From: Streptomyces violaceusniger
GTDB taxonomy: Bacteria; Actinomycetota; Actinomycetes; Streptomycetales; Streptomycetaceae
Reading direction: 5' to 3'
Length of the DNA stretch: 64,000 nucleotides
Assembly (NCBI GenBank): GCA_005405945.1
Contig: BJHW01000001.1
Location: 8,494,001-8,558,000, forward strand
Part shown: positions 25,924 to 34,755 of the stretch, piece by piece
Numbering within the stretch: position 1 is the stretch's first letter
Layout of the letters: each line of letters begins with the position of its first letter
The notes under the pieces: generated by a model
Told to the model about the DNA's origin: nothing
Databases searched by the model: none
What the model saw: only the letters and a program-made list of their open reading frames with translations
Position numbers and translations under genes: made by a program

Positions 25924-26145
25924 CGGTGCCTCCGGCGAAGCGTCCATGGGGGACGCCTGAGGGAACGCTGGGCTCGTGACGGGTGATGCTGATGCGGTGC
26001 CGTCGGTTCGGCGGAGGTGGTGCTCGATGCGGCGCGGGTGGCGCCGGGTGCCTGGTGACGCAGGCGTCGTCCGGGCGCGCAAAGCGGCTTGCGGGGACAG
26101 CCGACGCACGGAGGTTGGCAGTGCGCCGGCCGCCCGGACACCCTC
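25924..26145 (-). other. Long untranslated leader of ccrA
   Basis: If the promoter below is correct, the ccrA transcript has a leader of about 210-220 nt. I see no clear riboswitch consensus and no conserved small gene in it; a frame in phase with ccrA runs upstream to 26157 but is Arg/Pro/Ser-rich and lacks family support. It may hold post-transcriptional control. Confidence 0.3.
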
Positions 26146-26174
26146 ACCGTATGGCACGCTGTGCCACCTCGCAA
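26146..26174 (-). promoter_or_regulatory. ccrA promoter with operator between -35 and -10
   Basis: On the minus strand: TTGCGA (26174-26169), exactly 17 bp, then TACGGT (26151-26146), which fits the Streptomyces HrdB TAnnnT type. The spacer holds the perfect inverted repeat TGGCAC-AGC-GTGCCA (26152-26166). A protein bound there would block RNA polymerase, so repression of the whole operon is expected. Confidence 0.6.
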
Positions 26175-26232
26175 GACACTGGGTGCCAACAATTTCCCTC
26201 AGTTGTCATCTCCGGTGCACACATGAGCAACA

Positions 26233-26258
26233 ACGGCCGCCCCAAGCGGGGCGGCCGT
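26233..26258 (-). terminator. Terminator hairpin after the GH95-like gene
   Basis: ACGGCCGCCCC (26233-26243) and GGGGCGGCCGT (26248-26258) are perfect 11-bp arms with an AAGC loop, 31 bp past the stop of the glycoside hydrolase and upstream of the ccrA promoter, isolating the two units. Confidence 0.8.
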
Positions 26259-26288
26259 CGCGGTGTGTATCGGTGGTGCCGGTGCCTG

Positions 26289-29156
26289 TCAGTCGTCCTT
26301 TTCCAGCGAGAGCGCGAAGATGTGCGCCCGTGCGGTGCCCGAGGGGGCGCCCAGGGTGATCGCCGACAGCTCCTTGCCCGGGTCCAGCTCCACCACCTGG
26401 TGGAAGATCGCGGCCTTGGTGCCCAACGGGCCGGTACGGGTGTGGATCTGACTCGTCCGCACCGCCTCCGTCTCCCCGTACGCCGGACCCGACATCCAGG
26501 CCGTCAGCTGGATCGTCAGCTTGCCCGTGGAGCCGTCGGCGTACGTGGCCTCGGCGGGGACGGACACGTTGCCGGTGTCGCCCGCGCCCAGCACATGCAG
26601 CTTGGTGTAGCCGCCCGCCGTGACCGTGACCTTCTGACCCGCGGCGATGACGTTGTTGTTGGAGCCCTCGCTGCCGTTGGTGAACGCGAAGGTGATCCCG
26701 TCGTCCTCGGTCTGCCCGGTCTGCGGCAGCTGCGCCATCGGATAGGTGCGGCCCGTGCCGTCGAAGTCGCCGTCCCCGTAGTACATCTCGGTGGTGATGG
26801 CGTCGTTGTCGAAGTGCCCGGTCAGATCGACCTGGGTGACCGCGCCCGCCTGCGGCAGCTCCGGCAGGCCCCAGGGCTCGGCCGGGGTGGTGACCTTCAC
26901 CGGGGCGATCCGGAAGTCCGGCTCGGTGCCGGCCGGGTAGATCACCGCCTCGTCCTCCCGGCCCAGCTCCAGCTCGATCTCGCCGTTCCCCAGGTCGCGC
27001 CACTTCGGTGCCGGGCCGCCGACCCCGGCGACCGCGACCCGGCCGCCGATCGAGTGGCGCACGCGGCAGGGCTCCCCGGCCAGGCTGCGCACCCGCACCC
27101 AGCGCGTCGTCCCGCCCGTACGCACCCCGCTGACCAGGAACGCGCCCTGGGTACGGAAGTCGTGCAGCGTGACGTCCTTCCACTCGCCCGGCACCCCGGG
27201 GAAGAAGCGGATGGTCCCGCCCCAGCTCTGGCAGAGCATGTCGTGGATCGCCTGTGCGCCCGACAGCGGGGTCTCGATCACCGGACCCGCCTCGTAGTAG
27301 TGGGTGTTGGGCTGGATGAACCGCGCCACCAGCTCTCGCAGATACTTCAGCGCGTCATCGCCGCGCCCCATCTGCGTCGAGATCGAGGCCGCGCCCGAGA
27401 AGCTGTAGCCGCGCAGCGCGCCCTCGAAGCTGATCCAGTGCTCCAGCGAGCGGGCGATCAGGTCCCGGTGCTCCTTCTGGTCCCAGTTGACCAGGTAGAG
27501 CGGGTAGACCGAGAGCATGTGGGAGTAGTGGCGGTGGGACTTGGCGAAGGGGACCCCGGCGCCGATCATGAAGCCGTTCTCGTCCACCGGATAGTCGACC
27601 AGCTTGTCCAGCACCTCGCGCCACTTGGGCACCAGCGGATCGTCCTTGTCCAGCAACTCGACCGTGGTCAGCAGGGTCTGGCAGGACCAGCGCAGCAGCG
27701 CCAGGTCGTAGTTGCAGTCCGGGGCCGCGCCGTACTCGGGGGAGAAGGTCTTCGGCAGGTGCAGTCTGCCGTCCGGCTGCTGGGTGAGGAAGTGCAGGTA
27801 GTAGTTGGTGGAGCGGCGCAGCAGCGGATAGAGCACGTCCTCCAGCAGGCCACGGTCCATGGTGTGGCGGTAGGTCAGCCAGACGTTGTGCAGCGCCCAG
27901 GGCAGATTGCCGACCTCGGGGGAGTCCCCGACGCCCGGCACCGGCACCGTGCCGTTGTCCTCGCACTGCGCGTCCGTGGAGCGGCGCAGCCCGGCCGAGT
28001 CGGCGCGGTACTCGGGCTTGAGGCCACTGATGAGCACATCGGTGTTCTCGGCGAGGGTGCGCGGAATCGCGTCGAGCTCCAGGTGGTTGGAGCCGTGCAC
28101 CGGCCAGTACTCCAACTGGACGTTGAGGTTCCACCACACCCCGGGCCACGGGGTCGGCTCCACCCACGGGCCGGTGGTGGCCATGACGGGGGCGTGCTCA
28201 CGGGCGGCGCAGGCCAGCTTGTAGAGCTGGATCCAGTAGAAGCTCTGGAGCATCCCGTCGGGCACCGAGATGAAGCTCTTGCGGTAGAAGCGGTGCCACC
28301 ACTCGTAGTGGGTGCGCCGCAGGCTGGAGACCGGCAGCGCGGACGCCTTGCGCACGGTGGTCCGCGCCCGGCCCTCCGCGTCCGTACCCGGGAAGGAGTG
28401 TGCCACGGCCAGGTAGTACGTGCGCTCCCGGCCGCTGCCGCGCTGCTTGTACGCGGTCACCGTCTGCCCGCCCGCCACCAGCGACTGGACGGTGATGCCC
28501 AGCCCGTCCTCGGTGCGGCTGACCGGGGCCGGGTTGGGCTCGAAGCCCTTCGGCGGATCCTCGCGGACGATGCGCGGGCTGACCGCCGGTGAGGGCTTGA
28601 ACTCCCAGCGGAACCCCTCCTCGCCGGCGCTCGCCTCGACGGTGGCCAGCAGCATGGTGCGGTCGTTGTGCACCAGCGCCCGGAGCTTCAGCTTCCCCTT
28701 GTCCGTGGTGACCGTGCCGCGCAGCTCGGCGTTCCACAGATCCAGCCGCAGATCGACGCCGGTGATGGCGCCGACCGGGCGCAGCAGCAGATTGCCGACC
28801 GGGAGCCGTGCCACGCCCCAGTCGCTGCCGCCTTCGGCGGGCCGGTGGTCCTGCACCTCGCTGTGGTGGACCGTGAAGCGCAGCGCGTTCTCCCCGGGCT
28901 CCTGGTAGATCATCGAGCCGAGCAGGCCATTGCCGAGGAACGGCCCCTCGTACCACGTTCTCGGCAAGCGCTTCCAGAGCAGATCCTGGCCGCTGAGGAA
29001 TCGCTCCCACTCCTGGTCGGTGCGCATGCCCCGCAGCGTCACCGCATGCTGTGGCTGGGCCGCCGCCTCCTGCTCGGGGAGGACCGCGCCGACGGCCGTG
29101 CTCGCGGCCGCGCCCACCGCCACCCGGCCCAGGAACCCGCGTCTGCTGACTGGCAT
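26289..29156 (-). CDS. Secreted GH95-like glycoside hydrolase (Tat signal)
   Basis: 955 aa from the ATG of MPVSRRGFLGR, with ribosome site GGAGAAG. The twin-arginine signal SRRGFLGRVAVGAAAS predicts folded export by Tat. The mature part begins WERFLSGQDLLWKRLPRTWYEG-like sequence and GNGLLGSMIYQ, continues with a helical (alpha/alpha)6 core (WPVHGSNHLELD, LPWALHNVWLTYRHTMDRG, YDLALLRWSCQTLL), and ends with a beta-sandwich of about 250 residues. This order resembles GH95 (alpha-L-fucosidase/galactosidase) proteins, but the exact activity is unproven. It is divergent from a GH97 gene with which it probably forms a glycan-use pair. Confidence 0.75.
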   Translation of the reverse strand: MPVSRRGFLGRVAVGAAASTAVGAVLPEQEAAAQPQHAVTLRGMRTDQEWERFLSGQDLLWKRLPRTWYEGPFLGNGLLGSMIYQEPGENALRFTVHHSEVQDHRPAEGGSDWGVARLPVGNLLLRPVGAITGVDLRLDLWNAELRGTVTTDKGKLKLRALVHNDRTMLLATVEASAGEEGFRWEFKPSPAVSPRIVREDPPKGFEPNPAPVSRTEDGLGITVQSLVAGGQTVTAYKQRGSGRERTYYLAVAHSFPGTDAEGRARTTVRKASALPVSSLRRTHYEWWHRFYRKSFISVPDGMLQSFYWIQLYKLACAAREHAPVMATTGPWVEPTPWPGVWWNLNVQLEYWPVHGSNHLELDAIPRTLAENTDVLISGLKPEYRADSAGLRRSTDAQCEDNGTVPVPGVGDSPEVGNLPWALHNVWLTYRHTMDRGLLEDVLYPLLRRSTNYYLHFLTQQPDGRLHLPKTFSPEYGAAPDCNYDLALLRWSCQTLLTTVELLDKDDPLVPKWREVLDKLVDYPVDENGFMIGAGVPFAKSHRHYSHMLSVYPLYLVNWDQKEHRDLIARSLEHWISFEGALRGYSFSGAASISTQMGRGDDALKYLRELVARFIQPNTHYYEAGPVIETPLSGAQAIHDMLCQSWGGTIRFFPGVPGEWKDVTLHDFRTQGAFLVSGVRTGGTTRWVRVRSLAGEPCRVRHSIGGRVAVAGVGGPAPKWRDLGNGEIELELGREDEAVIYPAGTEPDFRIAPVKVTTPAEPWGLPELPQAGAVTQVDLTGHFDNDAITTEMYYGDGDFDGTGRTYPMAQLPQTGQTEDDGITFAFTNGSEGSNNNVIAAGQKVTVTAGGYTKLHVLGAGDTGNVSVPAEATYADGSTGKLTIQLTAWMSGPAYGETEAVRTSQIHTRTGPLGTKAAIFHQVVELDPGKELSAITLGAPSGTARAHIFALSLEKDD

Positions 29157-29214
29157 CCCGATCTTCTCCCGTCCCCGAAGTGACCAGATTGCTCCGATGA
29201 TTTGGCTAGACGGG

Positions 29215-29250
29215 AGCGTAGAAAGGGGCTGATGATGCGTCAAGGGACGC
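29215..29250 (-). promoter_or_regulatory. Promoter of the GH95-like gene with overlapping inverted repeat
   Basis: Minus strand TTGACG (29243-29238), 17 bp, TACGCT (29220-29215): a good HrdB-type promoter giving a leader of about 50 nt. The inverted repeat GCGTC-AAGG-GACGC (29237-29250) covers the -35 box and lies 33 bp before the divergent GH97 start, so one regulator could control both genes. Confidence 0.6.
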
Positions 29251-29282
29251 GATTGATCTGATGTATTAAGCAAGGAGGAACG

Positions 29283-31133
29283 ATGCAGACGGCACGATCC
29301 AAGGTGGCCGGAGCCGTGGCCGCCCTCGCCTGCGCGGCGGCCGTGCTGGTGCCGCTCCGGGCGGCGGCGGCATCGGAGGACGCCGCACGGGACTGGCGGC
29401 TGGTCGGCAAGGGGCAGGTCAGCGGCGAGCTCAGGCTGAGCGGGGAGGGGGCTCTGACGCTGTCCGCGCGCCATGGCGACACCACCGTCCTCCGGCCGTC
29501 GGGGTTGGGCATCCGCACCGCCGACACTGATTTCAGCAAGGGCTTGCGCTTCGAGGGGCGCAGCGACCGGAAGATCCACGAGACCTACACGACCACCACC
29601 GGCCGTCGCACCCGGCACACGTCCGACGCCTCCGAGTCGACCTTCACCTTCCGCAAGGAGGGCCGGACGCTGAAGGTGGTGGTCCGCGTCTCCGCCGACG
29701 GGTTGGCCTACCGCTACCTCCTGCCGGTTAAGGAGACGGTCACCGTCCTCGGCGAGACCTCGGAGTTCGCCGTCCCGCCGACGGCCGACTCCTATCTGTT
29801 GCCGTACGACAACGGCCGCTCGGACTACGAGTCCGTCCATGACCGCGGGAGCGTCGCCGACGCCAAGGCGGGCGACTACGGCTATCCGTCGCTCTTCCAC
29901 ATCGGCTCCAGCTGGATGCTGATCGAGGAAGCGGACCTCAACAGCTCCTACGGCGGCTCCCGGCTCACCCTCGACTCCGCCACCGACCGCTTCAAGCTGA
30001 CCCTTCCCGACCCCGCCGAGGTCAGTAGCCCCGGGCTGACCACCCCCTGGCGGACCATGGTCATCGGGGACCTCGCCACCGTCACCGAGAGCGATCTGCC
30101 GACCGATCTGGCCGCCCCCTCCAAGGTCGCCGACACCTCGTGGATCAAGCCTGGCAAGGCGGCCTGGTCCTGGTGGTCGGACGGCAACAGCCCGACCAGC
30201 CTGGCGGCGCAGAAGAAGTTCGTGGACTTCGCGGCCCGCGAGGGCTGGGAGTACGTCCTGGTCGACTCCGGCTGGAGCAACGACTGGATGCCCGAGCTGA
30301 CCGCGTACGCCAAGGAGAAGGGCGTCGGCATCTGGGCCTGGGTGCGCTGGCAGACCATCGACCAGCAGAGCGAGCGGGACCGGCTGTTCCCGCTCTGGAA
30401 GTCCTGGGGCGTCGTCGGGCTGAAGATCGACTTCCTGGAGTCGGACGGCCAGGACCGGATGCGCTGGTACGACGGGGTCTTCAAGGACAGCGCGAAGCAC
30501 CAGCTCATGCTGAACTTCCACGGTGCGACGATTCCGCGCGGCCAGGAGCGGACCTGGCCGCAGATGATGAGCGTCGAGGCGGTCAAGGGCGCCGAGGGCA
30601 CCCGTCCCAAGCCCGGCCGCGAGCCCTTCCCGGCGGCGCACTACACGACCCTGCCCTTCACCCGGAACCTCATTGGGCCCATGGACTTCACGCCCGTTAC
30701 CTTCACCGGCGTACGGCCCACGAGTGACGCGGCCGAGCTCGCGCTGTCGGTCGTCTACGAGTCCGGGGTGCAGCACTTCGCCGACAGCGTGGAGTCCTAC
30801 GAGAGCAGGCCGGCCGAGCTGAAGTTCCTGAACCAGGTGCCCACGGTGTGGGACGAGACGAAGCTGGTCGACGGCGACCCCGGCGACCGCGCCGTCCTGG
30901 CCCGCCGCTCCGGCGACACCTGGTACCTGGGCGCGATCACCTCGGGCGCGGCCCGCACGCTGGAGGAGCCGCTGAGCTTCCTCGGCAAGGGCGGCTGGCG
31001 GATCGAGGTGTGGAAGGACGGCCCGGACGGCAAGGTCGTCACCGAGACCCAGGACGTCACGGCGACCTCACGGCTGAAGGTGGACGTCCCGAAGAACGGC
31101 GGCTTCGCGGCGAAGCTGACGAAGACCGACTGA
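29283..31133 (+). CDS. Secreted GH97 glycoside hydrolase (alpha-glucosidase/alpha-galactosidase family)
   Basis: 616 aa with a Sec signal peptide (VAGAVAALACAAAVLVPLRAAAA) and a strong AGGAGG ribosome site. An N-terminal beta-supersandwich (to about residue 270) is followed by a TIM barrel with SWIKPGKAAWSWWSDGNSP, YVLVDSGWSNDWMPEL, GIWAWVRWQT, VVGLKIDFLESDGQ and LNFHGATIPRGQERTWP, then a C-terminal beta domain. The Asp in KIDF is in the place of the nucleophile of retaining GH97 members, so an alpha-galactosidase-like retaining mechanism is possible; that is inference. Confidence 0.85.
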   Translation: MQTARSKVAGAVAALACAAAVLVPLRAAAASEDAARDWRLVGKGQVSGELRLSGEGALTLSARHGDTTVLRPSGLGIRTADTDFSKGLRFEGRSDRKIHETYTTTTGRRTRHTSDASESTFTFRKEGRTLKVVVRVSADGLAYRYLLPVKETVTVLGETSEFAVPPTADSYLLPYDNGRSDYESVHDRGSVADAKAGDYGYPSLFHIGSSWMLIEEADLNSSYGGSRLTLDSATDRFKLTLPDPAEVSSPGLTTPWRTMVIGDLATVTESDLPTDLAAPSKVADTSWIKPGKAAWSWWSDGNSPTSLAAQKKFVDFAAREGWEYVLVDSGWSNDWMPELTAYAKEKGVGIWAWVRWQTIDQQSERDRLFPLWKSWGVVGLKIDFLESDGQDRMRWYDGVFKDSAKHQLMLNFHGATIPRGQERTWPQMMSVEAVKGAEGTRPKPGREPFPAAHYTTLPFTRNLIGPMDFTPVTFTGVRPTSDAAELALSVVYESGVQHFADSVESYESRPAELKFLNQVPTVWDETKLVDGDPGDRAVLARRSGDTWYLGAITSGAARTLEEPLSFLGKGGWRIEVWKDGPDGKVVTETQDVTATSRLKVDVPKNGGFAAKLTKTD

Positions 31134-31139
31134 GACACC

Positions 31140-31178
31140 CGCGCCTGCGCCGCCCCACGCCGGGGCAGCGCAGGCGCG
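31140..31178 (+). terminator. Terminator hairpin of the GH97 gene
   Basis: CGCGCCTGCGCCGCCCC (31140-31156) pairs with GGGGCAGCGCAGGCGCG (31162-31178) over 16 of 17 positions around a 5-nt loop, starting 6 bp past the stop codon. Confidence 0.8.
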
Positions 31179-31192
31179 GCTCGGGCGGGGCC

Positions 31193-31495
31193 TGCCTGTG
31201 GGGGCGGGCCCCGCCCCCTCCCCGTCGCGACGGCACACGGGGCCCACCTGCGGGGAGGGCCAGATGCCGCCCCTCCTGCCGACCGCGAGGACGCGCGGGG
31301 CCCGCCTGCGGGGCGGATCCTGCCCCTCCTCTCCGCCGCGACGCCGAGGCGCCCGACGCCGCGGTCCGGCGGTGCTGAGCCGCCTGTTCGGCGGGCTGGG
31401 GGTCGGTCTGTGGGAGGGGCGGGTGCCGCCCCTCGTCCCCGCCGCGACGGCGGGATGTCGGACGGCGGAGTCCGGCGGTGCCGAACCCACCGCAT
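31193..31495. repeat. Four degenerate G+C-rich repeats
   Basis: Units starting CTGTGGGGGCGGGCC (31193), CTGCGGGGAGGGCC (31250), CTGCGGGGCGGATCC (31307) and CTGTGGGAGGGGCGG (about 31409) each carry a short GGGGCGG/CCGCCCC-type stem and an arm ending CGCCGCGACG or similar. No frame gives a recognisable protein. The rest of 31179-31583 shows nothing else. Confidence 0.55.
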
Positions 31496-31583
31496 GGGCG
31501 GGCGACCCCAGCCCAGGACGAGGGTCACCAAGCCCGGGCGCGAGCCCAGAACCGGCGAACCCCGGCTAACCCAAGCGGCAGCG

Positions 31584-32408
31584 TTACCGCTGCAGCGCTT
31601 CCTTGATCGTCCGCATGACCTCCGTCAGCGGTGCGTCCGTCCGCGCCACCATCACCACCACCTCGTCCTCCTCCGACGCCGAGACCGCCGCCGCGGGGCG
31701 CCCGCCGGCCACGGCGGGGCGCCCCCCGATGCCGCTCCCGAACGTTTCGCGGACGATCGCGAAGGCGTGGTCCAGCTGGGACTCCACATCGCCCTGGCCG
31801 CCCGCCCGCAGCCAGCGCCGCAGCACATGGTTGTGGGCCGTGACCACGGCCGACGCGGCCACCTCGGCCAGCAGCGGATCGTCGTCGCCGTCGTGGTGGG
31901 CGCCCTCGTCGAAGTGGCCCAGCAGATAGCGGGTGAACAGCCGCTCGTAGCGGGCCACCGAGGCGATCTCCCGCTCCCGCAGCGCCGGTACCTCACGGGT
32001 CAGCCGGTAGCGCTCCACGGAGACGGTCGGCGAGGCCGCGTACATCCGCATGACCTCCTTGATCCCGCGGCACACGGTGTCCAGGGGGTTCTCATGCGGA
32101 GGCGCCGCGTCCAGCACCGCCGCCGCCCGCACCAGCGTGTCGTCGTGGTCCGGGAAGATCGCCTCTTCCTTGGAGCGGAAGTGCCGGAAGAAGGTGCGCC
32201 GGGCCACCCCTGCCCTGGCCGCGATCTCGTCGACGGTCGTCGCCTCGTACCCCTGCGTCGCGAACAACTCCATCGCCGCGGCCGCGAGTTTGCGGCGCAT
32301 GGACAGACGCTGAGCCGCGGCGCGGCGGCTTCCCGCGCTCTCACCGCCACCGGATGAGGGGGTTCGCTTCGTACGCTCCGTACGCATGGCCTTCACGGGC
32401 TGGGACAT
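31584..32408 (-). CDS. TetR-family transcriptional regulator
   Basis: 274 aa from the ATG of MSQPVKAMRTE; an ATG 21 bp further in (MRTERTKR) with AAGG before it is an alternative. The helix-turn-helix is KLAAAAMELFATQGYEATTV, DEIAARAGVARRTFFRHFRS, KEEAIFPDHDD. The C-terminal ligand domain is long and ends in TIKEALQR. It lies 115 bp downstream of the double 3-hydroxyacyl-CoA dehydrogenase on the same strand, so it may control acyl-CoA metabolism; there is no direct evidence for its target. Confidence 0.85.
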   Translation of the reverse strand: MSQPVKAMRTERTKRTPSSGGGESAGSRRAAAQRLSMRRKLAAAAMELFATQGYEATTVDEIAARAGVARRTFFRHFRSKEEAIFPDHDDTLVRAAAVLDAAPPHENPLDTVCRGIKEVMRMYAASPTVSVERYRLTREVPALREREIASVARYERLFTRYLLGHFDEGAHHDGDDDPLLAEVAASAVVTAHNHVLRRWLRAGGQGDVESQLDHAFAIVRETFGSGIGGRPAVAGGRPAAAVSASEEDEVVVMVARTDAPLTEVMRTIKEALQR

Positions 32409-32523
32409 GTGGGGAACGTAACACGCTTGTGAGTGCCGGTGCGGGGGCAGACCGACGGTTGGCTCCAGCAGCCCGCCCCACCGGGAACCGGAGTCAGACG
32501 GTCCGCCCGACCCCGAGGCGTAC

Positions 32524-34361
32524 TCAGGCTTTGGCATACTCGCGGAAGCCGCGCCCGGTCTTGCGCCCGAGGCAGCCGGCGGCCACCAGATGCTCCAGCA
32601 GCGGCGCCGGCGCGAGGCCCGGCTCGCGGAATTCCCGGTGCAGCACCCGCTCGATGGCCAGCGACACATCGAGCCCCACGACGTCGAGCAGTTCGAAGGG
32701 GCCCATCGGATAGCCGCCGCCCAGCTTCATCGCGGCGTCGATGGCGTCCGGGGTGGCGTAGTGCTCCTGGACCATCTTCACGGCGTTGTTGAGGTACGGG
32801 AACAGCAGGGCGTTCACGATGAACCCCGCCCGGTCGCCGCAGTCCACCGGGTGTTTGCGCACCGCCGCGCACACCGCGTGCGCGGTCGCGCGCACATCGT
32901 CCGCGGTCAGCACGGTGTGCACCACCTCGACCAGCTTCATCGCGGGCGCCGGGTTGAAGAAGTGCAGGCCCACCACGTCCTGCGGGCGCGAGGTCGCCCG
33001 CGCGCAGGCGACGACCGACAGCGAGGAGGTGGTCGTGGCCAGCACCGCGCCCGGTTTGCAGACCTTGTCCAGCACCCGGAACAGCTCCTGCTTGACCACC
33101 AGGTCCTCGGCCACCGCCTCCACGGCCAGGTCCACGTCGGCGAACGCGTCGAGCGCGTCGGCCGGGGTGATCCGCGCCAGCGCCCGCTCCCGGCCCTGCT
33201 CGGTCATCCGCCCCTTGGACACCGACCTTTTCAGGGATTTCCCTATGCGGGCCTTCGCCGCCGTGGCCTTCTCCAGGGTCCGGCCGGCCAGCACCACCTC
33301 CAGGCCCGCCTTGGCGAAGACCTCGGCGATCCCGGAGGCCATCGTGCCCGAGCCGGCGACGCCGACCGCGCGCACGGGGCGCGCCCCTTCCGTGGAGTGC
33401 CCCACCTCGGCCGTCGCGGCGTCCGGGACGATGGTGCCGCTGCCCGGCGCCTCGTACGTGTAGAAGCCGCGGCCCGCCTTACGGCCGGTGAGCCCGGCCT
33501 GGGCGAGCTGCCCCAGGATGGGCGCGGGCGCGTGCAGCCGGTCGCCGGAGGCGGCGTACATGGCCTCCAGGACGGTGCGGGCGGTGTCGACGCCGATCAG
33601 GTCGAGCAGGGCCAGCGGGCCCATCGGCAGCCCGCAGCCGAGCTGCATCGCGGCGTCGATGTCCTCCCGCGCCGCGTACTTGGCCTCGTACATCGCGGCG
33701 GCCTGGTTGAGATAGCCGAACAGCAGCCCGTCGGCGACGAACCCGGGCCGGTCGCCGAGCGCCACCGGCTCCTTGCCCAGGTCGCGGGCGAGCGCGGTGA
33801 CCGCCTCGACCGCCGCGGGGGCGGTCAGCACGCTGGAGACGATCTCGACGAGCTTCATCGCGGGCGCCGGATTGAAGAAGTGCAGGCCCAAGACCCGCTC
33901 CGGATGGGCCGATTCGGCGGCCAGCCGGGTCACCGACAGCGCGTTGGTGCCGGTCGCGAGGATCGCGGCGGGGCTGACCACGGTGTCCAGCTCGGCGAAG
34001 ACCGCGTGCTTGGTGTCGTAGTCCTCCGGCACCACCTCGATCACCAGCTCCGCGCCGGCGGCGGCGCGCAGATCGGTGGAGACGCGGAAGCGGTCGAGGA
34101 TTCCGGCCCGCTCCCGCTCGCTGATCCGCTCGCGGTGCACGGCGCGGGCGGTGGCGACCTCGAGGGCGGTGACGGCTCGGCGGCAGGCGCCTTCGCTGAT
34201 GTCGATGCCGATCACCTCGCGGCCCGCCCGGGCCAGGATCTCGGCGATGCCGGTGCCCATCGTGCCGAGCCCGACGACGGCGACAGTAGTGAGCGGGGCC
34301 CGGGAGGGGAGAGATCAGAGGGGGACGTAAGTGTGACGCCGGTGTGTGGGAGACGGTCCAT
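32524..34361 (-). CDS. Double-length 3-hydroxyacyl-CoA dehydrogenase (two fused copies; one frame break near the start)
   Basis: 612 aa after repair, consisting of two complete copies of the 290-aa 3-hydroxybutyryl/3-hydroxyacyl-CoA dehydrogenase. Copy 1 has VAVVGLGTMGTGIAEILA, VIEVVPEDYDTK, LGLHFFNPAPAMKLVEIV and GDRPGFVADGLLFGYLN. Copy 2 repeats each motif: GVAGSGTMASGIAEVFA, VEAVAEDLVVKQ, VGLHFFNPAPAMKLVEVV, GDRAGFIVNALLFPYLN. The as-read frame has no start codon before copy 1. One base missing at the G run 34295-34298 restores a start at 34361 (MDRLPHTGVTLT) with ribosome site GGAG. It oxidises 3-hydroxyacyl-CoA with NAD and may feed crotonyl-CoA chemistry in the nearby ccrA pathway. Confidence 0.88.
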
Positions 34362-34671
34362 CGCGGACTCCAGAGGGTGTTCCCCGGACGCGGGGATGAA
34401 GTGACGACTGAGGGGAGCTCGTGTCATGCCACTGCTGCCGTTCACGCCACGCACGCGCGGGGGGCTGACGCGGCTGACACAAATCCCCGATGGAAGGGCT
34501 TGCACGCTCCCTTACGGACAGCGCCGCACGGAGGAAACTGCCCATGGGAGACACGCGGCCGGCCCTGTCCCGGGGCCATGCCTCAACTGCTGTTCTGGAA
34601 CTGCCGAACCGACGTCACACAAGGCGGCTGCGTCACCAGGCCGCCGGAGCAGGGGTGCTGCTCGTGTCGCC

Positions 34672-34701
34672 ATATTAACTCGCGGGTAACCAAGATGCCA
34701 G
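34672..34701 (-). promoter_or_regulatory. Candidate promoter/operator in the divergent dehydrogenase/HEAT spacer
   Basis: Minus strand CTGGCA (34701-34696), 18 bp, TAATAT (34677-34672). The interval contains TTACCCGCGAGTTAA (34689-34675), a near-palindrome around ACTCGCGGGT, the kind of site used by TetR regulators of acyl-CoA genes. The rest of 34362-34755 holds the ribosome site of the HEAT gene (GGGGAGGGGAG) and no gene I can support. The implied leader of about 300 nt is long, so this is tentative. Confidence 0.35.
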
Positions 34702-34755
34702 AGCACATAGTGCGGCCGTGCCGGAACGCGGCCCACCGGGGAGGGGAGACCTCGT

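Noticed and set aside
26289..30776. A 1495-codon open frame on the minus strand
   Set aside because: Only codons below 29156 match a family. The upper part is antisense to the GH97 gene, whose own frame has full motifs and a ribosome site.
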